A stretch of DNA of 44,236 nt, from assembly GCA_964371945.1 (NCBI GenBank), contig CAYJPA010000050.1, forward strand, positions 1 through 44,236. Direction: 5' to 3'. The translations under genes and the position numbers were made by a program. This document shows, one piece after another, positions 8,384-16,516 of the stretch. The notes below the pieces were generated by a model. The model was not told where the DNA came from, did no database searches, and saw nothing but the letters and a program-made list of their open reading frames with translations. Source of the DNA: CAYJPA01 sp964371945. Lineage in GTDB: Bacteria > Chloroflexota > Chloroflexia > Thermomicrobiales > UBA6265. How positions within the stretch are numbered: the first letter of the stretch is position 1; each line of letters starts with the position of its first letter.

Positions 8384-8467
8384 GCCGGAGTGGCGAAACG
8401 GCATACGCAACGGACTCAAAATCCGTCGGGGAAACCCATGGGGGTTCGAATCCCCCCTCCGGCACCA
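8384..8467 (+). tRNA. tRNA-Leu(CAA)
   Basis: Acceptor arms GCCGGAG (8384-8390) and CTCCGGC (8457-8463) pair fully, followed by discriminator A and an encoded CCA. The anticodon arm is ACGGA-CTCAAAA-TCCGT, giving anticodon CAA for codon UUG. A long variable arm (CGGGG-AAA-CCC type) marks a class II tRNA, and the T arm GGGGG-TTCGAAT-CCCCC is canonical. Confidence 0.97.
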
Positions 8468-8691
8468 GTCCCTCGTTATCGGCAGTTCCCTTGTCACTTC
8501 GGAAACTCCGAACCGCGTTCTTGATGCTGCACTTGCTGGCTCGACTCGCCGGCCGTGGGTTGTGCGCAATTGCAATGTAAATGTCCCCATCTTGGTCACC
8601 GGCGTGACGACTTTTGCGCCATCTTGTCCCCGTCGGAAGGAATGCCTCCCGCCGCGGCGTTCCATGAACGCGACGCCAGAGGAGCAAAACC

Positions 8692-9480
8692 ATGATCCGC
8701 GAACAAACTCGCGATGGGCCACAACGCGCCATTCGCATTTTTCTGTCATTTGCTCTATTCGCTCTGCTGCTCGCCCTCTTCATGAATCCGCGACCGGCGG
8801 GTGCGCAGGATGCCACCGTCAGCGTCGGCGATGAGGTGATCGTCGACGCCCACTCGCTCAATTTCCGCGCAAGTGCCGACCCGCAGGCCGGCGTTAACTG
8901 GGTGCTTCTCGACGGAACCTGGGCCACGATCACTGACGGACCGGTGACCGCGGCCGGCTACACCTGGTATGAGCTGGATGTCGACGGCGCGGCCGGCTGG
9001 TCCGTTGAGGACTACCTCGTACCGGCTGCCACGGATCACGCGGACATCCCGATCGGCAGCGCGGTCACCGTGGCCGTTGATGCCGCCAATCTCCGCACCG
9101 AACCGGGCCTGACCGCCGACGTGACCGATGTCTGGCTGGAGGGTACCCCCGCATGGGTGGTCGCAAACCCCGAGATCGCTGATGGTTACGAGTGGTACGA
9201 GGTCGACTCGGCCGGAGTCACTGGCTGGATCGCGCGGACGAACCTGGCATTCGAGTCGAGCCACGATTTCACGGTAGCTGTCGATGAAACGGCGATCGCC
9301 AACACCGGCTACCAGAATCTGAGAGACAACGCCGGATTCTCCGGCGCGGCGCCCGAAATTCTCGTAGGCGGCACGCTGGGAACGGTGCTCGATGGACCGG
9401 TCGAGTTCGATGATCTCGTTTGGTACCAGTTCGAGACCGAGTTTGGAACGGGCTGGGTGTGCGGCGAGTATCTGATTTAG
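8692..9480 (+). CDS. Exported triple SH3b-domain protein
   Basis: This 262-aa protein has an N-terminal hydrophobic segment (about residues 15-32, FLSFALFALLLALF) ending at PAGAQ, a likely signal peptidase site. Three bacterial SH3 repeats follow, at about 42-108, 120-185 and 192-262. Each has a 'LNFRASAD / LRTEPG / LRDNAG' strand and a 'WYELD..GAAGW / WYEVD..VTGW / WYQFE..GTGW' closing strand. Such domains bind peptidoglycan or surface polymers outside the cell. The start has AGAGGAG seven bases upstream. No catalytic domain is present, so it is probably a cell-wall-associated binding protein. It is a single gene convergent with the Cys-rich protein gene. Confidence 0.82.
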   Translation: MIREQTRDGPQRAIRIFLSFALFALLLALFMNPRPAGAQDATVSVGDEVIVDAHSLNFRASADPQAGVNWVLLDGTWATITDGPVTAAGYTWYELDVDGAAGWSVEDYLVPAATDHADIPIGSAVTVAVDAANLRTEPGLTADVTDVWLEGTPAWVVANPEIADGYEWYEVDSAGVTGWIARTNLAFESSHDFTVAVDETAIANTGYQNLRDNAGFSGAAPEILVGGTLGTVLDGPVEFDDLVWYQFETEFGTGWVCGEYLI

Positions 9481-9546
9481 CTTTGCCATTCGGGGTCGAG
9501 TTGAGTCGACGCTGACAGTGATTCGATCGTCAAGATCGAGTGATAG

Positions 9547-9573
9547 CGAGACCGGTGGTGCTTATCGGTCTCG
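9547..9573. terminator. Possible bidirectional terminator hairpin
   Basis: A perfect 8-bp stem CGAGACCG/CGGTCTCG with an 11-base loop lies between the convergent SH3b and Cys-rich genes. No T-run follows on either strand, so termination is only suggested by its place. Confidence 0.35.
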
Positions 9574-9660
9574 ACCGTTCAAATAACCGCTCATCCCGCG
9601 ACGATCTCCATGAAAGTCGACTGATTCAAGTCACGCCCGGGGCACCACCATCGACGATCT

Positions 9661-12192
9661 TCACAGTTTGGTTGGGGGGCAGAAGATCTCGACAGTCAAG
9701 GTGCCTTGGTTGTCGGAAAATGCGCAGTCATGGTAGTTCAGACTGATCGGTTCTCCTTTGCCGGCGAAATCGATTGAGTAGATGTGTGACGAGTTGTAGA
9801 CACCCCAGTTCGGCGTCTTGGTCAGTTCTATCTTCGCGTGATCGATTCCGATGCCAAGATCGGAGCTACTGGGGCATCGGTCAATAACTGCTCCGAGGTT
9901 CTTTGCATTAAACCCGTCGAAGCCATACTCGGCGTCCCCGTCGGGGCCAAGGTTCGGATGACCCTTGTAACCGAGGTAACACATCCCCGACGCCTGAACT
10001 TTGTAGTGCACTCCCTTTGCGAGCGTGAAGCTCGATTTGACGATGGTGCCTTTGCACGGCACGTTGATCGTGTCGAGGAGTCTGCCCGGTTCGCAAACGC
10101 AGTCGCACGACGACGCTATGAATGTCTCGCCTTTTTGGCATGCGATGCCCGTCGGGCACGTGCATATACAAGTGTTTGCGTCGAGCACCATCAAGTTCGG
10201 GCAAGTTTCGATCGCGCAGACGCACTCACAACTGATGCTGTCGAGCACCTTCCCCTGTGGGCACGCGGTAGCTGGGCAGACGCACTCGCAGCGGTCGTTA
10301 GCGACCTTGTTGGGCGGGCACGTCTCCGCACATCCGCCGACGTCAACGCCGGTGCTCCCAACACCTGTATTGTCAGATGAACCGGACGAATCCGGACAGA
10401 AGATCTCGATCTTTAGTGTGCCTTTTGTGCCGCTCTTGCTGTAGTCGCAATCATGTAAGTTGGCGCTGATCGGGGCTCCCTTGCCGGTGAATTTTGTCGA
10501 GTAGATGTGGTTGGGGCGATATCCGCCCCACTGCGGAACCCTCGTTGTATCGACGACCGGATCGTCGATCCCAACTCCGAAATCGAGATCGTCAATGCAA
10601 CGGTCGATGGGCAGAATGAAATCAATCGGATCCTGCGGCGAGAAGGTGTGCTGGGCATCGACTCCGAACGCGGGAGGCGATCCTGATCCGCTTGGACACC
10701 ATCCCGATGCACGGAGTGTGTACGAAACGCCAGGCTTCAGTGTCGTCGTCGATGAAACCGATGAGCCGTCACACGGCACTTCGATGGTATCGAGCAAGGC
10801 GCCAGGTTTGCAGGAGCAGGCACACGTTACCGGATTCTGTATCTCTCCACTCACGCATGCCTGTACAGGCGGGCAGACGCATCCACAGGTCTTGGCGTCG
10901 GGCACCTTTGGCGATCGGCAGGTGAGCTCTTCGCACACACAGTCGCAGGTTTTCGGGTCGAGCTTCCTCCCAATGGCACAGGCAATCTCCGGCTGGCACA
11001 CACAGCGACAGGAGGCGTCGAACACCTGCTTCGGTGGGCAGGCCGGTAGGCACCACTCTTTGCACTCCGCGGTGCCCGGAGGACACTCGCACGTGCAGGT
11101 GAGCACCCGATCCGGTGGGCAGACGATCGGTTCGCACCTGCAGTCTGCGTCATGCGCTTCGGTCGGCAGACAGAGCGGAATGCAAAGTTCTTTGCAGATC
11201 CCGGTGCCGGTCGGACACCCGCACTGGCACGTCTCCGGATTCAGTTTCTGGTCAGCACGGCATTTCAGATCCGGTGGGCAGATGCATTTGCATGTCTCTG
11301 GATCCAACTCCATGTAGTAGACGCAGGCCAGGTTGGGCGGGCAGACACAGTCGCACGTCTTCGGGTCGAACACGAGCGGTTCATCGCATATCCGGACCTC
11401 GCACACGCATTCGCACTTCTCATCGTCAACGATGTAGCCTTCTTGATCGCATTCCTTGAGCCCGCAAATGCATTTGCAGTCGCCTTCGTCGAGCTCGAAC
11501 GGCAACTCGCACTTCTCGTTGCAGACGCACTCGCATAGGTTCTCGTCGAGATCGAACCCCTCGTCGCAGGTCTCGTCGCAGACACAGGCGCAGGCATCTT
11601 CATCGAGGTCGAACGATCCCTCGCAAGTTAGGTTGCATTCGCATTCGCAACCGCGCTCATCCAGCTCGAAGGGTGGTGCGCAGGTCAGCACGCACTCGCA
11701 TTCGCAGGTCGTAGGATTGGGAGCCTCGCCGACCGGGCAGGCGATGTTTTCGGGGCAATAGCAGAGGCACGATCCAGGATCAAGAAAGGCATCGCCCGGG
11801 CATTCATCATTCGCGCACACGCATTCACACGAGTTGTCGTCATAGACCTGATCCGGCCGGGGGCAGACGTATGAATCGCCCAGCGTGCAGTAGCAGATGC
11901 AACTTTCCGGATCAGGAGCGAAGTTCGGCAGGCAATCTCCATTACATACGCAACTACACGACTCCTCGGAAAAGAATTGGTTCGGTCCGCAAATTTCAAC
12001 GCCACCGCAGCCTGTGCCGGGACCAACCGTAGCTTCGGCTTGAACCGAAGACGATGCTCCCCTCGCGGTGTCGGAACCTGCTTCGGCGATGAATGCCGCG
12101 ACCGTCGTGCCCGCGAAATACTGCATCAACGCGCGTCGCGTGGGCTTGATCGCGAACCTACGCGTCAGCGCATCGAACCGATGATGGTCCAT
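9661..12192 (-). CDS. Exported CXCXC-repeat cysteine-rich protein
   Basis: This 843-aa exported protein opens with MDHHRFDALTRRFA and a Tat-like segment PTRRALMQYFAGTTVAAFIA. About 23 units of 18-24 residues follow, each ending in C-x-C-x-C, such as LDPETCKCIC and LDENLCECVC; all but one keep the full triplet. Nineteen units run together. Then comes a beta-rich domain of about 135 residues (LLDTIEVPCDG to LKIEIFCP), four more units, and a second copy of that domain (LLDTINVPCKG to LTVEIFCPP) at the C-terminus. The repeat resembles the CXCXC repeat known from insect Balbiani-ring silk proteins and VEGF-C. The start at 12192 has TAGGAG upstream. I infer a heavily disulfide-bonded extracellular rod; its function is unknown. 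Confidence 0.85.
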   Translation of the reverse strand: MDHHRFDALTRRFAIKPTRRALMQYFAGTTVAAFIAEAGSDTARGASSSVQAEATVGPGTGCGGVEICGPNQFFSEESCSCVCNGDCLPNFAPDPESCICYCTLGDSYVCPRPDQVYDDNSCECVCANDECPGDAFLDPGSCLCYCPENIACPVGEAPNPTTCECECVLTCAPPFELDERGCECECNLTCEGSFDLDEDACACVCDETCDEGFDLDENLCECVCNEKCELPFELDEGDCKCICGLKECDQEGYIVDDEKCECVCEVRICDEPLVFDPKTCDCVCPPNLACVYYMELDPETCKCICPPDLKCRADQKLNPETCQCGCPTGTGICKELCIPLCLPTEAHDADCRCEPIVCPPDRVLTCTCECPPGTAECKEWCLPACPPKQVFDASCRCVCQPEIACAIGRKLDPKTCDCVCEELTCRSPKVPDAKTCGCVCPPVQACVSGEIQNPVTCACSCKPGALLDTIEVPCDGSSVSSTTTLKPGVSYTLRASGWCPSGSGSPPAFGVDAQHTFSPQDPIDFILPIDRCIDDLDFGVGIDDPVVDTTRVPQWGGYRPNHIYSTKFTGKGAPISANLHDCDYSKSGTKGTLKIEIFCPDSSGSSDNTGVGSTGVDVGGCAETCPPNKVANDRCECVCPATACPQGKVLDSISCECVCAIETCPNLMVLDANTCICTCPTGIACQKGETFIASSCDCVCEPGRLLDTINVPCKGTIVKSSFTLAKGVHYKVQASGMCYLGYKGHPNLGPDGDAEYGFDGFNAKNLGAVIDRCPSSSDLGIGIDHAKIELTKTPNWGVYNSSHIYSIDFAGKGEPISLNYHDCAFSDNQGTLTVEIFCPPTKL

Positions 12193-12457
12193 TGTGTTCG
12201 CTCCTATCGGAAGGATTCCGCGGAGGAGGCAGCACGTGCCATACACGTGGGCGTGTCGATTGAGGAGACCGCGAGGAAACCGCCGGGCCTCGCTGGGTTT
12301 TGCTCGGTCTGCCCAAGTCTACGCTTGAGTTGCCAGGAACGCCAGCGTCGAAAGAGGATGGAGAATCGAGGGCGGGTCTCTTGATTATGTCTTCAGTTTG
12401 GGTCCGGAAATCGGGGGAATCGCAGGAACGATGGTCCGCTTTGAACAGGTGGTGCCC

Positions 12458-12712
12458 TTACACCGGCGCTGCTTCAATGCAGCGACCACAGTTGTGTTTT
12501 TCGTCCCAGTCGCTGCAAGCGCCAGAAATGCAGTCGTCTCCATCGCGGCACGCCCGCCCGTCCTCGCGTTTCCGAGAAGCAGAGGTCGATTTCACCAAAA
12601 AAACGGTCCGTCCACTGCCAAAGGCCAATACGGCCGTGAGTTTGATGACCGTACGGCGCGAACCATTTATGGCGATTTCTTTCAGGATTTGCTCGAGGCG
12701 CTTGTCAGCCAT
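12458..12712 (-). CDS. Small exported cysteine-rich protein
   Basis: This 84-aa protein starts MADKRLEQILKEIAINGSRR, followed by a hydrophobic stretch (VIKLTAVLAFGSG). That is the same layout as the leader of the large Cys-rich protein downstream. The C-terminal half has six cysteines (GRACRDGDDCISGACSDW and HNCGRC), a spacing like small disulfide-knotted domains. GGAGG lies nine bases before the ATG. It sits between the KimA-like permease gene and the large Cys-rich gene, on the same strand as both. Probably a small secreted protein; no function can be given. Confidence 0.65.
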   Translation of the reverse strand: MADKRLEQILKEIAINGSRRTVIKLTAVLAFGSGRTVFLVKSTSASRKREDGRACRDGDDCISGACSDWDEKHNCGRCIEAAPV

Positions 12713-12773
12713 ATTTCGGGGCCTCCGGACTCGTTTGCAACCGAATTCGAGATCAAACGCGAAGCAGGCATCT

Positions 12774-14936
12774 TCATCGTTTCAGGTGATAGGGAACGCT
12801 GATGACGACGGTGTTGGGACGAAACAGGAGCGCAGCCTTCAGCCGGAGTGCCGATTGATTGTGGAGCAAATGCTCATACCAGTGGCTCGCCACAAATTCC
12901 GGCAACACAACCGTGATCATGTCTCCGCTGCGCTCTTTGTCAAGATCGTCGATGAATGAGAGCAGTGGACCGACGAGCGCCCTATATGGTGATTCGATGA
13001 TCACTAACGGCACATCGCTTTCCAGCACAGTCCAGCCATTGCGCATCGCCACGATCGCATCTTGATCGTCCGTCACATGCACAGCCGTCACGTTGTCAGA
13101 GATAGACCGAGCGTACGCAATCGTTCGATACGCGAGCTGGTTGATAGCCGCAATCGGCACGATGATCGTGTGCACGATCGTTCGAGAGTCCATGTCGAGT
13201 GGAGTCGGTTCCTTGAGTGCACGGCTGACGCGGGCGTAGTGCCGGTTAATCCCTTGGAATCCCATGATCAGAATCGGAATGATGACGACCACGATCCAGG
13301 CGCCGCGTGTGAAGTTGCTGACGCCGAAGACGACTGCCACGACTCCGGTGGCAACCGCGCCTGCTAGGTTGATTGCCAACCCTTGACGCCACCCTCCTTC
13401 CTTCCGCCGCCGCCAGCGAGCGACCATGCCTGCTTCCGAGAACGTGAACGCCGCGAAGACACCAAACGCATAGAGTGGAATCAGGCGCTCCGTCTCCCCT
13501 CCGAAAGCGATCAAGATGGTTGCGGAGAGAATGCCGAGCGTCACGATTCCCATTGAGTACGCGAGACGGTCGCCTCGATAGCCAAATTGATGCGGCATGT
13601 AGCCGTCCCGGGCCAGAAACGAGGCGAGCCGCGGGAAATCCGAGTATGCCGTGTTGGCGGCGAGGATCAAGATCGCAAGTGTTGCAAACTGAATGTAGTA
13701 GTAGGCGAGGTTCTGGCCGCCAAGCGCTTCTCGGGCAATTTGAGAAACAACCGTTTCGTAGTTCGGATCGTGAGGTGAGATCGGGAGCGAACCGTACTGG
13801 TGGGCCAGAAACGTGATGCCCGCGAAGGTGATCGCCAAGATCGTGATCATCGCTGTCAGGGTCGTTCTGGCGTTTTTCCACTCGGGCGGTTGGAACGCCG
13901 GCACGCCGTCAGAGATCGCCTCGACGCCTGTGAGCGCGGCGCAGCCGGAACTGAACGCACGCAAGATCAGTAACAATCCCAGCGAGGTCGTCGCAGCCGG
14001 CGCGGACATTGTCGGTTCATGGACGGCGAAGCCCTCAGCTGCATTTCGCACAATTCCAATCGCGAGCATCACGAAGATGCCGATCAAAAAGAGATAGGTC
14101 GGAACCGCGAAGATGCTGCCGGATTCGCGGACTCCACGCAAGTTGACAATCGTGACGAGCACGATGAACCCAGCCCCGAGAAGAACCAGGTGTCCTTTCA
14201 CCTCCGGTACAGCTGAGACGAGAGCCGCGACACCGGCCGAGATACTGACCGCGACAGTCAGGAGATATCCGATCAGCAATGCCGAGGCGGCCGTCAGCGC
14301 GGGTAACTCACCCAGGTTGTCTTTTGCAACGATGTACGAACCACCACCATGTGGATAAGCCTTGATCGTTTGGCGATACGAGACCCCGACGATGATGAGC
14401 AGGACGACAATTGCCCCGCCGATCGGGAGGCTGGTGCTCAGCACACCGATTCCACCAAGAATGAGAATTCGCAGGATCTCTTCGGTCGCGTAGGCGACAG
14501 ATGAGAGCGCGTCGGAGGAGAGTACGGCGAGCGCTTTGACCTTCGTCAGCCGTTCGTGCGCTGCCGACGCGGTCGTCAGCGGCGCTCCGATGACGGTTCG
14601 TTTCACACGGCCGAAGACCCGGCCAATCGATCCGCGTGCGGCAAGCGCCTCTTCGCCGGCAACGATGGTGACAGGCGTTGCCGGTTCGGGTTCTGGAGGT
14701 CGATGGCGGACAATCCGGACATATCGATCGCCGGGGTGGGATCCCTTGAGCGCTTGTTTAGCGATTGCTTTCTGCGACTGGCCCGATTCCGTTGTCACGG
14801 AATTCGCAGGAGCCTCCGATGGATCGTCGACGTCCTTGGTCGACTCGGATTCCGCCGGTATTAGACCTGCAGAGGTCTTGCCAATCGCATTCCGTGGTCG
14901 CACGATCGGCGTCGAACGGCGGTCGGAATCAGGCAT
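12774..14936 (-). CDS. KimA-like APC-superfamily potassium importer
   Basis: This 720-aa membrane protein of the APC superfamily most resembles KimA-type K+/H+ symporters. The core begins ALAVLSSDALSSVAYATEEIL (about 137-157) and continues with SYRQTIKAYPHGGGSYIVAK and about 12 hydrophobic segments. A soluble C-terminal part (about 580-720), with TAVHVTDDQDA and MITVVLPEFVASHW, looks like a universal-stress-protein-type domain. About 100 polar residues precede the usual family start. The ATG at 14936 lacks a clear Shine-Dalgarno site, so a downstream start may be used. It follows nhaD and nhaA on the same strand, 177 bp after nhaA, fitting a role in cation balance. Amino-acid transport is the main alternative. 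Confidence 0.78.
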   Translation of the reverse strand: MPDSDRRSTPIVRPRNAIGKTSAGLIPAESESTKDVDDPSEAPANSVTTESGQSQKAIAKQALKGSHPGDRYVRIVRHRPPEPEPATPVTIVAGEEALAARGSIGRVFGRVKRTVIGAPLTTASAAHERLTKVKALAVLSSDALSSVAYATEEILRILILGGIGVLSTSLPIGGAIVVLLIIVGVSYRQTIKAYPHGGGSYIVAKDNLGELPALTAASALLIGYLLTVAVSISAGVAALVSAVPEVKGHLVLLGAGFIVLVTIVNLRGVRESGSIFAVPTYLFLIGIFVMLAIGIVRNAAEGFAVHEPTMSAPAATTSLGLLLILRAFSSGCAALTGVEAISDGVPAFQPPEWKNARTTLTAMITILAITFAGITFLAHQYGSLPISPHDPNYETVVSQIAREALGGQNLAYYYIQFATLAILILAANTAYSDFPRLASFLARDGYMPHQFGYRGDRLAYSMGIVTLGILSATILIAFGGETERLIPLYAFGVFAAFTFSEAGMVARWRRRKEGGWRQGLAINLAGAVATGVVAVVFGVSNFTRGAWIVVVIIPILIMGFQGINRHYARVSRALKEPTPLDMDSRTIVHTIIVPIAAINQLAYRTIAYARSISDNVTAVHVTDDQDAIVAMRNGWTVLESDVPLVIIESPYRALVGPLLSFIDDLDKERSGDMITVVLPEFVASHWYEHLLHNQSALRLKAALLFRPNTVVISVPYHLKR

Positions 14937-15112
14937 TGAACGTCGTTCTCACATTCTACACATGGGGCATTCCGATTAGGTTCCGACTTATGGAAAACCA
15001 GAATAGCAAACAGAGCGATGGTCTTGCCTGTCGGGTTCCGTCGTGCTACTCAACTCCCTGCTATTGGTTTTAGACCAGATAGCAACCGGTCACGACCAAC
15101 TGCCTGGCTGCC

Positions 15113-16492
15113 CTACATTTCGACCACCGGCCGCCTAGGTTCACCTGACGCGCCCCTAAGAACGAGCCAGCCGGCCAGGCCCGCGAAGATGGAAGCGCCG
15201 ACAATTCCAAGTTTCGCCGAGGTCAGGAGGTGTGCTTCCTCCCCGCCAGCAAACGCTAGATCGGCAACAAAGAGCGACATCGTGAAGCCAATCCCTGCTA
15301 GAACCGCGGCGCCGTGCAGATGCCGCCAGGTTACGCTCTCCGGCAACGTTGTCACACCCGCGCGAACCGAAATCCAGGCCGCCAAGGTAATCCCAATCAG
15401 CTTTCCCGCAACCAATCCGAGTAGAACACCAAACGTGACTCGGTTCCCCATCGTTTCACCGAGATCTCCCCCGATCGTCACGCCGGCGTTGGCCAGCGCG
15501 AAGAGCGGAACGATCGCAAATGCCACCCAGGGGTGGAGCGCGTGCTCCATCCGGTGCAAAGGCGCCCCGACTCCCTCCAATGCGTCTTCGAGCTCGGCAA
15601 GCGCTTCTTGTCGCTCGCTGTTGATCAGGATGCTTTCTTGATCAGGCCCCGCGTGGTCGAACACGTCGAGCAGGCGCCGGCCCCGAGCGACAAAGGCGAC
15701 GGGATCCATCCGCATTCGCGAAGGAATCGTGAAGGCAAGCAGCACGCCTGCAACGGTCGCGTGGATTCCCGAATCGAAGATCGCGATCCAGAGCCCAGTG
15801 CCGAGCACCGCGTAGACAGCGGGATGCCGAATGTTCCGGCGATTGGCAACGGCCAGAACGGCAAGGATGGCGGCCGCGGCTCCGAACGAGCCCCACGCGA
15901 TATCCCCGCTGTAGAAGATGGCAATCACGACGACTGCAAGCAGGTCATCGACAATGGCAAGCGCGGTCAGGAACACCTTGAGCCCGAGCGGCACGCGATC
16001 GCCGAGCAAGGCAAGGATGCCGAGCGCGAACGCAATGTCGGTCGCCATCGGAACACCCCAGCCTTCGGAGCCTTCGTGCCCGGCATTGATCGCGAGATAC
16101 ATTGCGGCTGGAATCAGTGCGCCGCCGAGGGCGGCAACGGCCGGCAGCGCCGCCCTTCGCGGCGACGCAAGCTCCCCGACCAGTACTTCTCGTTTGATCT
16201 CGAGCCCAACCACGAAGAAGAAGATCGCCATCAGGCCGTCGTTCACCCAGTGGCCGAGGGTCTCGGTTAGGTGGAGCTGGATGGTACCCAGCGTGACCTC
16301 CGCGTTCCAGAGGTCGAAGTAGGACTCTTTCCAGGGGGAGTTTGCCCATCCGAGTGCGACGATTGCGCAGGCGAGTAGCAAAATGCCGCCAAACGCTTCG
16401 TCGTGAACAAAGGCGCGAATCGAAAACGCTTCACGCGGGGCTGATTGAAGTGCCTCGAAGTTGTGATCGTCTCTGTCGCGGCTATCCGTCAT
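15113..16492 (-). CDS. nhaA: NhaA Na+/H+ antiporter
   Basis: This 459-aa NhaA-type antiporter exchanges Na+ or Li+ for protons across the inner membrane. Family hallmarks include FFFVVGLEIKREVLVGEL, the discontinuous-helix region GVPMATDIAFALGIL, and the ion-site aspartate pair in LAIVDDLLAVVVIAIFY (D182-D183, matching D163-D164 of E. coli NhaA). About 12 membrane segments are present. The C-terminal half carries an extra cytoplasmic loop of about 60 residues (RLLDVFDHAGPDQES to APLHRMEHALHPW), as in many non-enteric NhaA proteins. It starts 24 bp after the nhaD-like gene, so the two are very likely one operon. Confidence 0.95.
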   Translation of the reverse strand: MTDSRDRDDHNFEALQSAPREAFSIRAFVHDEAFGGILLLACAIVALGWANSPWKESYFDLWNAEVTLGTIQLHLTETLGHWVNDGLMAIFFFVVGLEIKREVLVGELASPRRAALPAVAALGGALIPAAMYLAINAGHEGSEGWGVPMATDIAFALGILALLGDRVPLGLKVFLTALAIVDDLLAVVVIAIFYSGDIAWGSFGAAAAILAVLAVANRRNIRHPAVYAVLGTGLWIAIFDSGIHATVAGVLLAFTIPSRMRMDPVAFVARGRRLLDVFDHAGPDQESILINSERQEALAELEDALEGVGAPLHRMEHALHPWVAFAIVPLFALANAGVTIGGDLGETMGNRVTFGVLLGLVAGKLIGITLAAWISVRAGVTTLPESVTWRHLHGAAVLAGIGFTMSLFVADLAFAGGEEAHLLTSAKLGIVGASIFAGLAGWLVLRGASGEPRRPVVEM

Positions 16493-16516
16493 GGAACCCT
16501 CGAGACCCGTTCGGAT

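Noticed and set aside
7500..8834. A 444-codon open frame on the plus strand
   Set aside because: It runs through the tRNA-Leu gene and antisense through the glycine aptamer, has no protein-like features, and opens only because of high GC.
9700..12000. Regularly spaced repeats resembling a CRISPR array
   Set aside because: The periodicity is that of codons for a Cys-rich repeat protein; repeats vary in sequence and length and there are no constant DNA repeats with unique spacers.
12192..12246. Earlier start of the Cys-rich protein at 12246
   Set aside because: The ATG at 12192 has TAGGAG upstream and starts the recurrent MDxxRFD leader.
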